Positions 43,637 to 52,693 of a stretch of DNA of 64,000 nucleotides are shown here, in pieces; the stretch's first letter is position 1, and each line of letters starts with the position of its first letter. This stretch comes from Clostridia bacterium (GTDB lineage: Bacteria > Bacillota > Clostridia > Oscillospirales > CAG-272), in NCBI GenBank assembly GCA_017410065.1, contig JAFQRL010000011.1, positions 62,001 through 126,000 of the forward strand. Reading direction: 5' to 3'. Position numbers and translations under genes: made by a program. The notes beneath the pieces are model-generated. The model had not been told where the DNA came from, did not search any database, and saw nothing but the letters and a program-made list of their open reading frames with translations.

Positions 43637-45844
43637 TTAGTGGGTGAAGCCGCGCTTAACGGACACGATCTTCTGAATTGAGCGAAGCCTTGAAACGATG
43701 GAATCGTAATGAGATACGCTTCTGCAACCGATGACGATATTTATTATTGCCTCGCCGCCCTTGCCTGCCTGCGTGTTGATCTGCGATATAGAAACCTTCA
43801 TATCAGCAAGAGCCGCGGTGATTGAAGCAAGCACTCCGATGCCGTCCTCGCAAACGATCTGAAGACCTGCCTCGTATGTGCCCGAATCCTGGGTCGACTC
43901 AACCCTTTCCCATTCTGCTCTCACCCAACGGGCGAGATTTTCCTCATCGTGGCGAGACTGATGAACATTTATACAATCACTTTTGTGAACAGAGACGCCG
44001 TAGCCGCGAGTTATAAAGCCGACTATCTTATCACCGGGGAGAGGATTACAGCATCTGGCAAATTTGATCTGGCAGCCACGCTCTCCGTCGATAATAACGC
44101 CGCCCGAATTTCTGATCTTTTTAGGCGATGCTATCTTTACCTTTGCAAGCTCATCCTCGGCGGTCTGAGGCATCTTGTCCTTGTTGATCCTTTCAAGCTC
44201 ATCCTTCATCTTAGGAATGAATCTTGAAAGCGAAACACCGCCAAAGCCGAGAGTGTTATAGAAATCGTCCGAATTGTTGATGCCGATCCTCTTTGCAATG
44301 ACTGCTATGATCTGTTCAAGCTCATCGTCGGTGCAGGAGTATCCCATTTTCTTGATCTCACGCTCGACCTCTGCACGACCCACGGCAATATTCTCGGGTC
44401 TTCTTTCCTTCTTGAACCATTGGCGGATCTTGCTTCTGGCCTGACCTGTCTTAACTATCTTAAGCCAGTCTCGGCTGGGTCCCTTGGAGGAGCCCGAGGT
44501 GATGATCTCTATAATATCGCCGTTCTGCGGGATCTTATCGATAGGAACTATAACCCCGTTCACCTTCGCGCCGATCATCTTATTGCCAACGGCCGAGTGT
44601 ATGGCATAGGCGAAGTCGATTACCGTTGAGCCCTGAGGGAGAGATATAACGTCGCCCTTCGGTGTGAATACGAAGGTCTCGTCGTGGAATATATCCGTCT
44701 TGAAGGAATGGATAAATTCATCGGGATCTCTCGTATTTTCATCCGATTCAAGAAGCTGGGATATCCAGCGCAAGCGTTCGTCAATATTTGCTCCGGCGGT
44801 CGTTCCGGTTTTATATTTCCAATGCGCCGCAATACCGTATTCAGCCTCCTCATGCATCTGTCTTGTCCTTATCTGCACCTCAAAGGGGATGCCGCTATGA
44901 CCGATAACAGTCGTGTGAAGCGAACGGTAAAGGTTAGGCTTTGGAGTTGAAATATAATCCTTGAATCTACCTGGAATTGATTTGAACATCTCGTGCACAA
45001 GGCCAAGCGACGTATAACATTCAAGCTCGGTTTCAACGATTATTCTCACGGCATAAAAATCGTAGATCTCGTCAAAGGATTTATTGAGCGTATACATCTT
45101 ACGGTATAGGCTGTATACCGATTTTACTCTGCCCTCAAGAGAAAAGGAAATATCATTTTCGGCAAGCTTTTCTCTGATAGTATTTTTTGCTTCTTCTATA
45201 AAGCCGCGACTTAAGCCGTACTTTTTCTCTATTTCCTCGTGGACCTCCTCATAACCAACGGGGTCAAGATAAAATAGGCTGAGATTTTCAAGCTCCTGTT
45301 TTATCCTCTGAATACCGAGTCTGTGAGCAAGAGGTGCATAGATATACATCGTTTCCAGAGCGATCGCTCGTTGGCGATCCTCCTTCTTAGCACCGAGAGT
45401 TCTCATATTGTGGAGCCTGTCGCAAAGCTTGATGAATATGACTCTTATATCCTTATTCATCGCCAGGAGCATCTTGCGTATGTTCTCTATGTGAGCCTCT
45501 TCCTTATCCGCGACCTGTACCTGGATGATCTTTGTGAGCCCGTCAACGAGCATTGAAACGTCCTCACCGAACATTTTGGCAAGAACGCCAAGGTTAGTCT
45601 TATCCCTGCAATCCTCAACAGTATCGTGAAGGAGGGCTGCGCATATAGAGTCGGAATCAAGACCGAGCTCCATAACTATTCTCGCAACCGCGACGGGGTG
45701 ACTTATATAAGGCTCTCCGCTTTGGCGGAACTGCCCCTCGTGGAGGCTTTCCGCATAATTATATGCCTCCGTGATCTTTTCGATATCGTATTTCTTTTCG
45801 CTCTCCACCATAGTTTGGAGAAGCGAGGTCATTTCACTATACAT
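43637..45844 (-). CDS. relA: Bifunctional (p)ppGpp synthetase/hydrolase (RelA/SpoT)
   Basis: A 735-aa Rel protein that makes and destroys (p)ppGpp. The hydrolase HD domain (about 20-185) has SHPVAVARI and the HDTVED motif. The synthetase domain has KPNLYRSLHTTVIG. A TGS domain (FVFTPKGDVISLPQG), a CC/zinc-finger motif (ARCCNPLPGD) and a C-terminal ACT domain follow. HD motifs look intact, so it should be bifunctional. ATG 45844 follows AAGGGAC; an ORF extension to 45883 is less likely. Confidence 0.96.
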   Translation of the reverse strand: MYSEMTSLLQTMVESEKKYDIEKITEAYNYAESLHEGQFRQSGEPYISHPVAVARIVMELGLDSDSICAALLHDTVEDCRDKTNLGVLAKMFGEDVSMLVDGLTKIIQVQVADKEEAHIENIRKMLLAMNKDIRVIFIKLCDRLHNMRTLGAKKEDRQRAIALETMYIYAPLAHRLGIQRIKQELENLSLFYLDPVGYEEVHEEIEKKYGLSRGFIEEAKNTIREKLAENDISFSLEGRVKSVYSLYRKMYTLNKSFDEIYDFYAVRIIVETELECYTSLGLVHEMFKSIPGRFKDYISTPKPNLYRSLHTTVIGHSGIPFEVQIRTRQMHEEAEYGIAAHWKYKTGTTAGANIDERLRWISQLLESDENTRDPDEFIHSFKTDIFHDETFVFTPKGDVISLPQGSTVIDFAYAIHSAVGNKMIGAKVNGVIVPIDKIPQNGDIIEIITSGSSKGPSRDWLKIVKTGQARSKIRQWFKKERRPENIAVGRAEVEREIKKMGYSCTDDELEQIIAVIAKRIGINNSDDFYNTLGFGGVSLSRFIPKMKDELERINKDKMPQTAEDELAKVKIASPKKIRNSGGVIIDGERGCQIKFARCCNPLPGDKIVGFITRGYGVSVHKSDCINVHQSRHDEENLARWVRAEWERVESTQDSGTYEAGLQIVCEDGIGVLASITAALADMKVSISQINTQAGKGGEAIINIVIGCRSVSHYDSIVSRLRSIQKIVSVKRGFTH

Positions 45845-45917
45845 ATTTGTCCCTTTTATATAGAGCTGATTTTGACTTGGCAAAGTAAAAACCGCCCCAA
45901 AAACGCAGTCTGTTTAC

Positions 45918-48110
45918 TTATTCACTTCTTGCCATCTGCGACCTGAATCTTCTTAGCCAGGTCGATTTTTCAAGATCGGTCTTGCCCGTGGTGTAGTGAA
46001 TATCAAATTTATAAACCTCATCCGATATCTCATCAAGAGAAACGAGATTCAGCTCTTTAAGCACCATAATGATTATTTTGAGTTTGATATAACCTATTCT
46101 CTTCGGCTCGGGAAGAGAGTTGAATTTTGAGGTAATGTCTCTGTGAGTAAGAACATTGACTCCGGCTCTGAGAGAGCTTCTCATAACGTTATAAACAGCG
46201 ATAAAATCCTCTCTTGTCGGCATAATGTTCTCGGTCGCAGAAAAAGGTGCGCCCGCTTTTATTTGCTCAAAACGCTCTCTGTTGCTGGCATAACGCTCCT
46301 TCATACTTTTAGAAGGTCTTATGTCTCTGACAATGAGCTGAACGCTCTCCCTGCCCATCCATTCGTTGATGTCAATATTAAAGAGAACGTCGACCTTGTC
46401 GCCGGGGTAAATGCCGAGAGAAGACGGAGAGTTGGAAAAATACATCGCAGAGTGGCTGTATTTGCCGCTTGACAGTACCATTTTCGTGTGCTTACCGTCG
46501 CTGATACCGGATATTTCACTAACTGTTATATCCTGCATAACGAATACGGGCACAGGGTTGCTGACACCGTATGGCTCAAGCATTTGGAAAGCCTTGGCAA
46601 GGGAGAGATTAACGTCCTCAAGCTTAATACTGCAATCCGCCTCAACGATAGGTATCATATCCTCCTCGGTGAGATTTGCAAGAGCAAATTCATTTATCTT
46701 CCTACGGAAGGTATCAAGCTCACCGCGCTTTACCGAAAGACCTGCCGCGAGCTCGTGACCGCCGAATTTTACAAGATGAGCCTCGCAATAGCAAAGCGCA
46801 TCGACGAGATTCATTCCCTTGATACTTCTTCCCGAGCCTTTACCAACGTCCTCCGCCGACGGCTCACCTTCATTTCCTTCAAACGAAACAAGTATAGAAG
46901 GACGTGAGTATTTTTCGGTAATTCTTGATGAAACTATTCCGATAACGCCGTGATGCCAATTATCGGCATCAAGAACGATAACGGGGTTCTTTTCAATATC
47001 ATACCCAACTATCTTCTCGGATGCCTCTTGCATTATTTTATTTTCTTCGTTCTGGCGTTCTTTATTTGTTTTGCAAAGAATTTCCGCTATCTCAGCCGCC
47101 TTTGCTCTATCCTCCGAGAGGAAAAGCTCAACCGCGATCGATGCATTTTTTATTCTTCCCGCGGCATTGATCCTGGGAGCTATTGTGTAACCGATATAGC
47201 CCGAGGTTATCTTAGCCCTGTGCTTGGCTCTTGAGGATCTCTGACCATCCTGACGGTTTGAAGCAGCATCCATAAGAGCACAAAGACCAAGCCTTTTGTT
47301 GTTTTCAATACCCAAAAGACCGTATCTGACTATTATCCTGTTTTCCTCTCTTATAGGCATAACGTCGGCTATGGTACCAATGGCAACAAGATCTGCGTAT
47401 TCCGAGAAGATCTTCATTGCGGCATCTCGCCTTGAGCTTCCGCAGACCTTCTCCTCGTATGCGCAAACGAACTTAAATACAACGCCAACGCCTGCAAGCT
47501 CCTTAAAGGGATACTCGCAATCGGGTCTGTGAGGGTTTATCACAGCCTCCGCCTCGGGAAGCTCCGAGCGACATTCGTGGTGATCTGTTATAACGAAATC
47601 AATACCGAGATCTTTTGCATAATTAACTTCATCAATTGCCGTGATGCCTGTATCGACGGTGATTATAAGCGAAGCACCTGTTTTCACTATCTGATCGATA
47701 GCCGTGACAGATACACCGTAGCCTTCACCGATCCTGTTGGGGATATAATAGTCAACATTTGCGCCGAGAGACTTAAGATAAAGATAAAGAGTGCAAACGG
47801 CAGTCACACCATCTACGTCGTAGTCACCGTAAACGGTAATTCGTTCACCGCTCTCAACCGCACGTCTCACGCGCGCTATTCCCTTCTCGATGTCCTTCAT
47901 CTTGAAGGGGTCGGAAAGCATTTCGCTTTCCATATAGATGAATGTCTTTGCGGATTCGGGATCGGTGTATCCGCGATTATAAAGAAGCTTTGCAACGATA
48001 GGATTTATCCCGAGTGCTTCGGCAATTTTGGAAATCGCCGTCTCGGACCCATCGCCATCAGCGGATCTTATGATCCATCTCTTCTCCTTTGCGTCAATAG
48101 TTTTTTTCAT
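45918..48110 (-). CDS. recJ: Single-stranded-DNA-specific exonuclease RecJ
   Basis: A 730-aa DHH/DHHA1 nuclease for 5'-3' degradation of ssDNA in recombination and repair. It has VYGDYDVDGVTAV (motif I), ITVDTGITA, ITDHHE (the DHH motif), and INPHRPDCEYP; the DHHA1 domain has SGRSIKGMNLVDAL and KFGGHELAAG. A C-terminal extension of about 150 aa (from about residue 580) is unlike the core and is common in Firmicutes RecJ. Shine-Dalgarno is weak. Confidence 0.95.
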   Translation of the reverse strand: MKKTIDAKEKRWIIRSADGDGSETAISKIAEALGINPIVAKLLYNRGYTDPESAKTFIYMESEMLSDPFKMKDIEKGIARVRRAVESGERITVYGDYDVDGVTAVCTLYLYLKSLGANVDYYIPNRIGEGYGVSVTAIDQIVKTGASLIITVDTGITAIDEVNYAKDLGIDFVITDHHECRSELPEAEAVINPHRPDCEYPFKELAGVGVVFKFVCAYEEKVCGSSRRDAAMKIFSEYADLVAIGTIADVMPIREENRIIVRYGLLGIENNKRLGLCALMDAASNRQDGQRSSRAKHRAKITSGYIGYTIAPRINAAGRIKNASIAVELFLSEDRAKAAEIAEILCKTNKERQNEENKIMQEASEKIVGYDIEKNPVIVLDADNWHHGVIGIVSSRITEKYSRPSILVSFEGNEGEPSAEDVGKGSGRSIKGMNLVDALCYCEAHLVKFGGHELAAGLSVKRGELDTFRRKINEFALANLTEEDMIPIVEADCSIKLEDVNLSLAKAFQMLEPYGVSNPVPVFVMQDITVSEISGISDGKHTKMVLSSGKYSHSAMYFSNSPSSLGIYPGDKVDVLFNIDINEWMGRESVQLIVRDIRPSKSMKERYASNRERFEQIKAGAPFSATENIMPTREDFIAVYNVMRSSLRAGVNVLTHRDITSKFNSLPEPKRIGYIKLKIIIMVLKELNLVSLDEISDEVYKFDIHYTTGKTDLEKSTWLRRFRSQMARSE

Positions 48111-48206
48111 TTATTTTTAACCGTTAGAGGGATCTCTCCCACCTTCCATTTTATTATCAATTCAAGTGCAGTCTGAATTTCACCTGCGAAAATAAGGAAA
48201 TAAATT

Positions 48207-49814
48207 TTATGGTTTATATCTTGAAATTACGGCGATAGCCGTCTTTATTCCGTCGATAGCGGCACTGGTTATACCGCCTGCATATCCTGCACCTTCGCCT
48301 ACCGGATATAAATTAGAATATCCGATCGCAAGTCGTGAGGAATTATCTCTTAACATTCTCACAGGCGAGCTTGTTCTGGTTTCAGCACCCGTAAGAATTG
48401 CGCTTTGCGACGCAAAGCCGTGAATCTTTTTATCAAAATCAATAAGTGCACCCTTGATAGCATCGCAAACGAATGAGGGTAAATAATCGTAAGGAGATGC
48501 AAGGTGAACGCATCTTCCGTTCATATATGTTGGCTGAACGTCACTCGGCTCACTTGAAAGCCTGTCGCGAAGAAAATCACCAACAGTTATTATCGGCGCA
48601 CTGTACGAGGAACAGCTCTTATATGCCGCTTGCTCTATTCTGCGCTGAAATTCGATGGCGGAAAGCGGTGAGCCTCCGTAGTCCTCTTTAAAAACAGAGC
48701 ACACAACGGCACTGTTTGAATTTTTGCCGCTTCTTGAATGATAGCTCATTCCGTTAACAACGACTCCGCCTATCTCGCTTGCCGCGGGAACGACCTCGCC
48801 ACCTGGACACATACAGAAGGTATAAACACCTCGCTCCTTCGTGTTGTGTGAAAGGTTGTATTCGGCGTGACCGAGAGCCTCACAGCCTGCAAAATCGCCG
48901 TACATAGACTCATCGATCATTTTTGCAAGATGCTCAATTCTCATACCGACCGAGAAGGATTTAGCCTCGATCGCCATATTTTCGCTGATAAGCCTTGTAT
49001 GAGTATCTCTCGCGCTGTGCCCAATGGCGAGAATAAGCGCACCGGCGGGAATATCGCCTTTGCTTGTTTTTACCCCGACAACTCTGCCCAGATCGCAGAT
49101 CGGAGAGATAAACTCGGTATTATAGTGCACCTTACCGCCAAGCTCGCAGATTCTGTCTAACATCCTGTCAACGATGGATGAAAGTATATCTGTTCCAACG
49201 TGGGGCTTTGCAATGTATTTGATCTCACTCGGTGCACCGAATTCAACGAATCGCTCCAGCACGTAGCTCGTCAAGGGATCATTTACCCTTGTAACAAGCT
49301 TTCCGTCGGAAAAGGTACCTGCACCGCCGGCACCAAATTGAATATTGGCGTTTGGATCGAGGACCTGAAGGTTTTTGAAGGCTTCGACAGCTGCAAGTCT
49401 TTCCTTAACGCAAGGACCGCGTTCAAGGAGCACGGGCTTATAGCCAAGCTCCGAAAGCACAAGAGCACAAAATAATCCCGCAGGACCAGAGCCAACGACA
49501 ACGGGAGGAGACGACAAAGGCTCCTCACCCGACATAAATTTGGGCGTATTATGCTCGATTAACGAAGCTCCTCGGGATTTCAGCTTCTCCTCCGAAGGAG
49601 CTCGCGCGGATATCTTCACAGCAACAGAATATACAAAAAATATATTATCCTTTCGCCTTGCATCAATGCTCCGCCTGAATATTGAAAACTCAGCTCCATT
49701 TAAAGAGACGAGACCCGAAAGCTTTTTTCTTGCAACCGAAAACGCCTCTTCAAAAGAGGCGTTTATCGGCAGCTTTATGTTGTTAACAACAATAATTTCT
49801 GACTCACACTTCAC
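48207..49814 (-). CDS. COG2509 FAD-dependent dehydrogenase-like protein
   Basis: A 535-aa flavoprotein with an N-terminal domain of about 95 residues (RSIDARRKDNIFFVYS), then a Rossmann motif VVGSGPAGLFCALVL and ERGPCVKERLAAV, with IQFGAGGAGTFSDGKLVTR and a C-terminal GEGAGYAGGITSAAIDG block. The COG2509 family is widespread in Firmicutes and uncharacterised. The start is GTG 49814, three bases after the stop of the 50-aa membrane protein gene, whose final codons provide its ribosome site. This places it in the cdaA operon. Confidence 0.85.
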   Translation of the reverse strand: MKCESEIIVVNNIKLPINASFEEAFSVARKKLSGLVSLNGAEFSIFRRSIDARRKDNIFFVYSVAVKISARAPSEEKLKSRGASLIEHNTPKFMSGEEPLSSPPVVVGSGPAGLFCALVLSELGYKPVLLERGPCVKERLAAVEAFKNLQVLDPNANIQFGAGGAGTFSDGKLVTRVNDPLTSYVLERFVEFGAPSEIKYIAKPHVGTDILSSIVDRMLDRICELGGKVHYNTEFISPICDLGRVVGVKTSKGDIPAGALILAIGHSARDTHTRLISENMAIEAKSFSVGMRIEHLAKMIDESMYGDFAGCEALGHAEYNLSHNTKERGVYTFCMCPGGEVVPAASEIGGVVVNGMSYHSRSGKNSNSAVVCSVFKEDYGGSPLSAIEFQRRIEQAAYKSCSSYSAPIITVGDFLRDRLSSEPSDVQPTYMNGRCVHLASPYDYLPSFVCDAIKGALIDFDKKIHGFASQSAILTGAETRTSSPVRMLRDNSSRLAIGYSNLYPVGEGAGYAGGITSAAIDGIKTAIAVISRYKP

Positions 49815-49817
49815 GGC

Positions 49818-49970
49818 TTATCCACCAAAATAAAACGGTAAAAGCCCAAGGACGGCAGACTCACCCGCCTCCGAATACTTAACGAAAAGCCAGAAAAGAA
49901 CAGCAAATATAAAGCATAAGAAAACCGATAGTATAGTGCCGATCTTAATTCCAAAAATCTTCTTTTTCAT
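49818..49970 (-). CDS. 50-aa single-span membrane protein, miniature CdaR-like
   Basis: Starts at ATG 49970 with CGGAG upstream, 17 bp after cdaA. The sequence is one hydrophobic segment (TILSVFLCFIFAVLFWLF) flanked by a basic N-terminus MKKKIFGIKI and a short tail ending FYFGG. The cdaA gene is normally followed by cdaR (ybbR), a membrane anchor of the same N-terminal pattern with several YbbR domains. None of those domains follow here; the next frame is a different gene. So this is either a reduced CdaR or an unrelated small protein. Confidence 0.6.
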   Translation of the reverse strand: MKKKIFGIKIGTILSVFLCFIFAVLFWLFVKYSEAGESAVLGLLPFYFGG

Positions 49971-49986
49971 ATTTTGACTCCGAAAA

Positions 49987-50856
49987 TCAATTGTTTTCTT
50001 CCTCGCGTTGCTCATTGAGGAACTCCTTGATAAGGTACTTACGAAGCGACTCTGAGGTAAATCCTCTGATAAGCTCGCATTCCTTTGCAACCGATATTAT
50101 ACCAGTCTCCTCGGATACTACGATGATCAAAGCATCGCTGATCTCGCTGAGACCAACAGCCGCTCTGTGACGTGTGCCGAGATCGTTATCAACAACAGTT
50201 CTCTTCGGAAGCGGAAGAATACAGGATGCCGCCGAGATCCTTCCCCCATCAATAACAACAGCACCGTCGTGAAGGGGCGCACGGTTGTAGAAGAGATTCC
50301 TGAGAAGATTATCCGTAACGTCTGCGTTTATGGATATTCCCGAATGGATAACGTCGTCAAGCCTTGTGGTCCTCGTTAAGACGATAAGCGCGCCCGTCTT
50401 TTCCATTGAAAGAATATGAACCGCCTTCGTGATGTTTTTTATCATCTGATGCTGCTTTTCCTTATGTTTTGCATCAGAGCCGAGAGTTCTGATCCCCTTT
50501 ATGGATCCCGAGCCTACCTTTTCAAGAAGCTCACGAAGCTCGGGGTGAAAAATAATCACGAACGCCAATACGCCGATTTGGAAAACACCCGATAGTATAA
50601 ATTTAATTCCCGAAAGCTCAAAGACGATCGAGAGAATAAAAACTGCAAGGCAAACAACTATACCGAGAATGACGTAGCCCGCCTGCTTTTGCTTCAGGAA
50701 ACGGAAGCAGAATGTAAAGATAACGGTTAATAAAAGTATGTCAACAGCATCGATCAGAGTGAATCCGATGAATGCTTCTTTAGCGAAATTAAAGAAACCG
50801 GCTACCTCTGATGCGAAATTATCGGCAGCACTTCCAACAGATAATAAACCAAACAT
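49987..50856 (-). CDS. cdaA: Diadenylate cyclase CdaA
   Basis: A 289-aa membrane-bound enzyme making c-di-AMP from two ATP. Three transmembrane segments (residues of about 35-110) precede the DAC domain. Catalytic motifs are DGA (197-199, in LHDGAVVID) and RHR (229-231, in GTRHRAAVG). c-di-AMP controls potassium and osmolyte uptake and cell wall. ATG 50856 follows AGAGGTG; a TTG at 50859 is possible but too close to it. Promoter at 50899-50927. Confidence 0.96.
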   Translation of the reverse strand: MFGLLSVGSAADNFASEVAGFFNFAKEAFIGFTLIDAVDILLLTVIFTFCFRFLKQKQAGYVILGIVVCLAVFILSIVFELSGIKFILSGVFQIGVLAFVIIFHPELRELLEKVGSGSIKGIRTLGSDAKHKEKQHQMIKNITKAVHILSMEKTGALIVLTRTTRLDDVIHSGISINADVTDNLLRNLFYNRAPLHDGAVVIDGGRISAASCILPLPKRTVVDNDLGTRHRAAVGLSEISDALIIVVSEETGIISVAKECELIRGFTSESLRKYLIKEFLNEQREEENN

Positions 50857-50898
50857 CAAGCACCTCTAATGGGTCAATATTTTTAATATTACTTAAAT

Positions 50899-50927
50899 AT
50901 TATAACACATAATTATTTAATGTGCAA
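50899..50927 (-). promoter_or_regulatory. Promoter of cdaA
   Basis: Minus strand: TTGCAC (50927-50922), 17-bp spacer, TATAAT (50904-50899). It is divergent from the Crp regulator promoter. Confidence 0.7.
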
Positions 50928-50975
50928 GTATTTTAAAATATTTTTTTATAAAAGCAATTATTTTCTCATTCCTTA

Positions 50976-51004
50976 TTGACATCTACACAATTATATAGTA
51001 TAAT
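50976..51004 (+). promoter_or_regulatory. Consensus promoter of Crp-family regulator
   Basis: TTGACA (50976-50981), 17-bp spacer, TATAAT (50999-51004). Both hexamers perfect. Confidence 0.9.
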
Positions 51005-51006
51005 AT

Positions 51007-51020
51007 GTATCAGATGATAC
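51007..51020 (+). promoter_or_regulatory. Palindromic operator at the Crp regulator start site
   Basis: GTATCA-GA-TGATAC (51007-51020), a 6-bp inverted repeat just downstream of the -10 box. Predicted transcription starts near 51011, inside it. A self-binding repressor site is likely. Confidence 0.6.
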
Positions 51021-51032
51021 ACTTTTGAGGAG

Positions 51033-51698
51033 GTGACAATAATTAAGCAGTTTAAAAAAGAGCTTTTTATATTGCAGGGACTTTCCGATGAAGAAATAAA
51101 TGAAGCCACCGAAACGGTCAAATACGAGCTCAAGGATTTCCAAAGAGGCGAAGTAATATATTCGCCCACATCTTATGAAAAACGGATCGGCTTCATACTC
51201 TTGGGCGAATGTGAGGTTCGCAGTCATAGAGGTGACGGCAAGGTGATCTTAAATATTCTCGGAGTTGGCGATTCATTCGGTATACTCGCCGTATTCAAGG
51301 ACGAGCCCTTCCCAACAGAGGTCTATGCAAGGAAAAACACGAGCGTGCTGTTCGTAGACGGCACCGATCTCATTTCGATGATCGAGCACTCCGGCAAGAT
51401 ATCGCTTAACGTAATCAGATTTTTGGCAGAGCGCGTTTCTTTTCTTAACGGAAGGATCAATACAGTAACGAAAATCGGGGTTGATAAGAAGCTTGCATCA
51501 TATCTTCTATCAAAGCAAAAGAAGCTCGGAGAAAACGTCGTCGAGCTTAATTTTAAAAAATGTGCCGAAACGATCGGTGCCGGAAGAGCCTCTGTATACA
51601 GGGCCTTGGATTCTCTCGTTTCCAAGGGATATATTGAGGCAGAAAACAAGATAATTAAAATTTTGGATATTAAATCATTGGAGGATTTCATCAAATGA
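51033..51698 (+). CDS. Crp/Fnr family transcriptional regulator
   Basis: A 221-aa (or slightly shorter) regulator with an N-terminal cyclic-nucleotide-binding-like beta barrel (about 20-115: YEKRIGFILLGECEV, GVGDSFGILAVF) and a C-terminal winged helix (KKCAETIGAGRASVYRALDSLVSKGYIEAE). No Fe-S cysteine cluster is visible, so an Fnr-type oxygen sensor is unlikely. The perfect AGGAGGTGA (51028-51036) overlaps the nearest GTG (51033), so the true start may be ATA 51039 or ATT 51042. It overlaps the ABC substrate-binding gene by 4 bp. Confidence 0.87.
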   Translation: MTIIKQFKKELFILQGLSDEEINEATETVKYELKDFQRGEVIYSPTSYEKRIGFILLGECEVRSHRGDGKVILNILGVGDSFGILAVFKDEPFPTEVYARKNTSVLFVDGTDLISMIEHSGKISLNVIRFLAERVSFLNGRINTVTKIGVDKKLASYLLSKQKKLGENVVELNFKKCAETIGAGRASVYRALDSLVSKGYIEAENKIIKILDIKSLEDFIK

Positions 51699-52693
51699 AA
51701 AGACTAATCTCACTCATCATCATCGCAATTCTTTCCCTTTCTCTTGTTGCCTGTGGGCAAGAAGAAAGCCCCGCCGAAGCTAAAGAAATAAGGATTGGTT
51801 ATATGGCAGGTCCTACGGGAATGGGTATGGCAAAGCTCATCCACGATAACGGAGGTGTAGAGGGCAACGCAACCTATAAGTTCACTAAATACACCGACAC
51901 CAACACGGCTAAGGCAGACCTTGCTGCAAATAAGATCGACCTGATCTGCCTTCCTACAAACGAAGCAGCAGCATATTATAATCAGTTTGACGGATCAATT
52001 AACGTTCTCGCTGTGAACTGCCTTAACTCACTCTATCTTCTTTCCGATAGCGCAAACACTATCACTTCCCTTTCGGATCTTGAGGGCAAAACGGTTTACA
52101 CCTGTAAAAACGGAACCCCGAGACTTATCCTTGAATATATTCTCAAGGAAAACGGGATCGGTGCAACCGTCTCTTATGAGATAAACGGTAAGACCATCCT
52201 AACCCCCGCCGAGGTAGGCGCGCTTGTAGTTAGCGGCGAACTTCCTATCGCAGTTATGCCAGAGCCCATAGTTACCTCATCACTTCTCACAATTGCTAAG
52301 AACGGTGACTCATCAATTTCCTATTCTGTCGATCTCGATCTCGCTGATGGATGGAGCACCGCATTGGGTGAAGATGCAACTCCAATTACGATGGGTTGCG
52401 TTGTTGCTTCATCCGATTTCGTTAAGAAAAACGGTAAGCTTATATCTGCTTTTCTTGCTGAATATAAGGAATCTATTGAATTTATCGGAAACAGTGAAAA
52501 TCTTCAAATTGCCGCTGATTACGTTGTAGAAACAGGCGTTATGGCAGCAAAGCCTGCGGCTATCAAAGCACTCACCAACCTCGGAGATGCCATCGCATAT
52601 ATTGACGGAGCCGATATGAAGGAGGCTTTAGTTAAATTCTACGAGGTTATAGGTCTTAAGCTTCCTGATGAAAAATTCTACTATATCCCCTAA
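51695..52693 (+). CDS. ABC transporter substrate-binding lipoprotein
   Basis: A 332-aa lipoprotein of the NitT/TauT-like (NMT1/THI5 fold) class. A signal peptide ends at a lipobox LSLVAC with C20; mature protein carries IRIGYMAGPTGMGMAKL and AVMPEPIVT, common in this superfamily. The ligand is unknown; relatives bind nitrate, sulfonates, HMP or other small compounds. It overlaps the regulator (ATGA) and the permease, so regulator and transporter form one transcript. Confidence 0.85.
   Translation: MKRLISLIIIAILSLSLVACGQEESPAEAKEIRIGYMAGPTGMGMAKLIHDNGGVEGNATYKFTKYTDTNTAKADLAANKIDLICLPTNEAAAYYNQFDGSINVLAVNCLNSLYLLSDSANTITSLSDLEGKTVYTCKNGTPRLILEYILKENGIGATVSYEINGKTILTPAEVGALVVSGELPIAVMPEPIVTSSLLTIAKNGDSSISYSVDLDLADGWSTALGEDATPITMGCVVASSDFVKKNGKLISAFLAEYKESIEFIGNSENLQIAADYVVETGVMAAKPAAIKALTNLGDAIAYIDGADMKEALVKFYEVIGLKLPDEKFYYIP

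Noticed and set aside
48867..49160. Plus-strand frames over the COG2509 gene
   Set aside because: Shadow of a conserved flavoprotein on the other strand.
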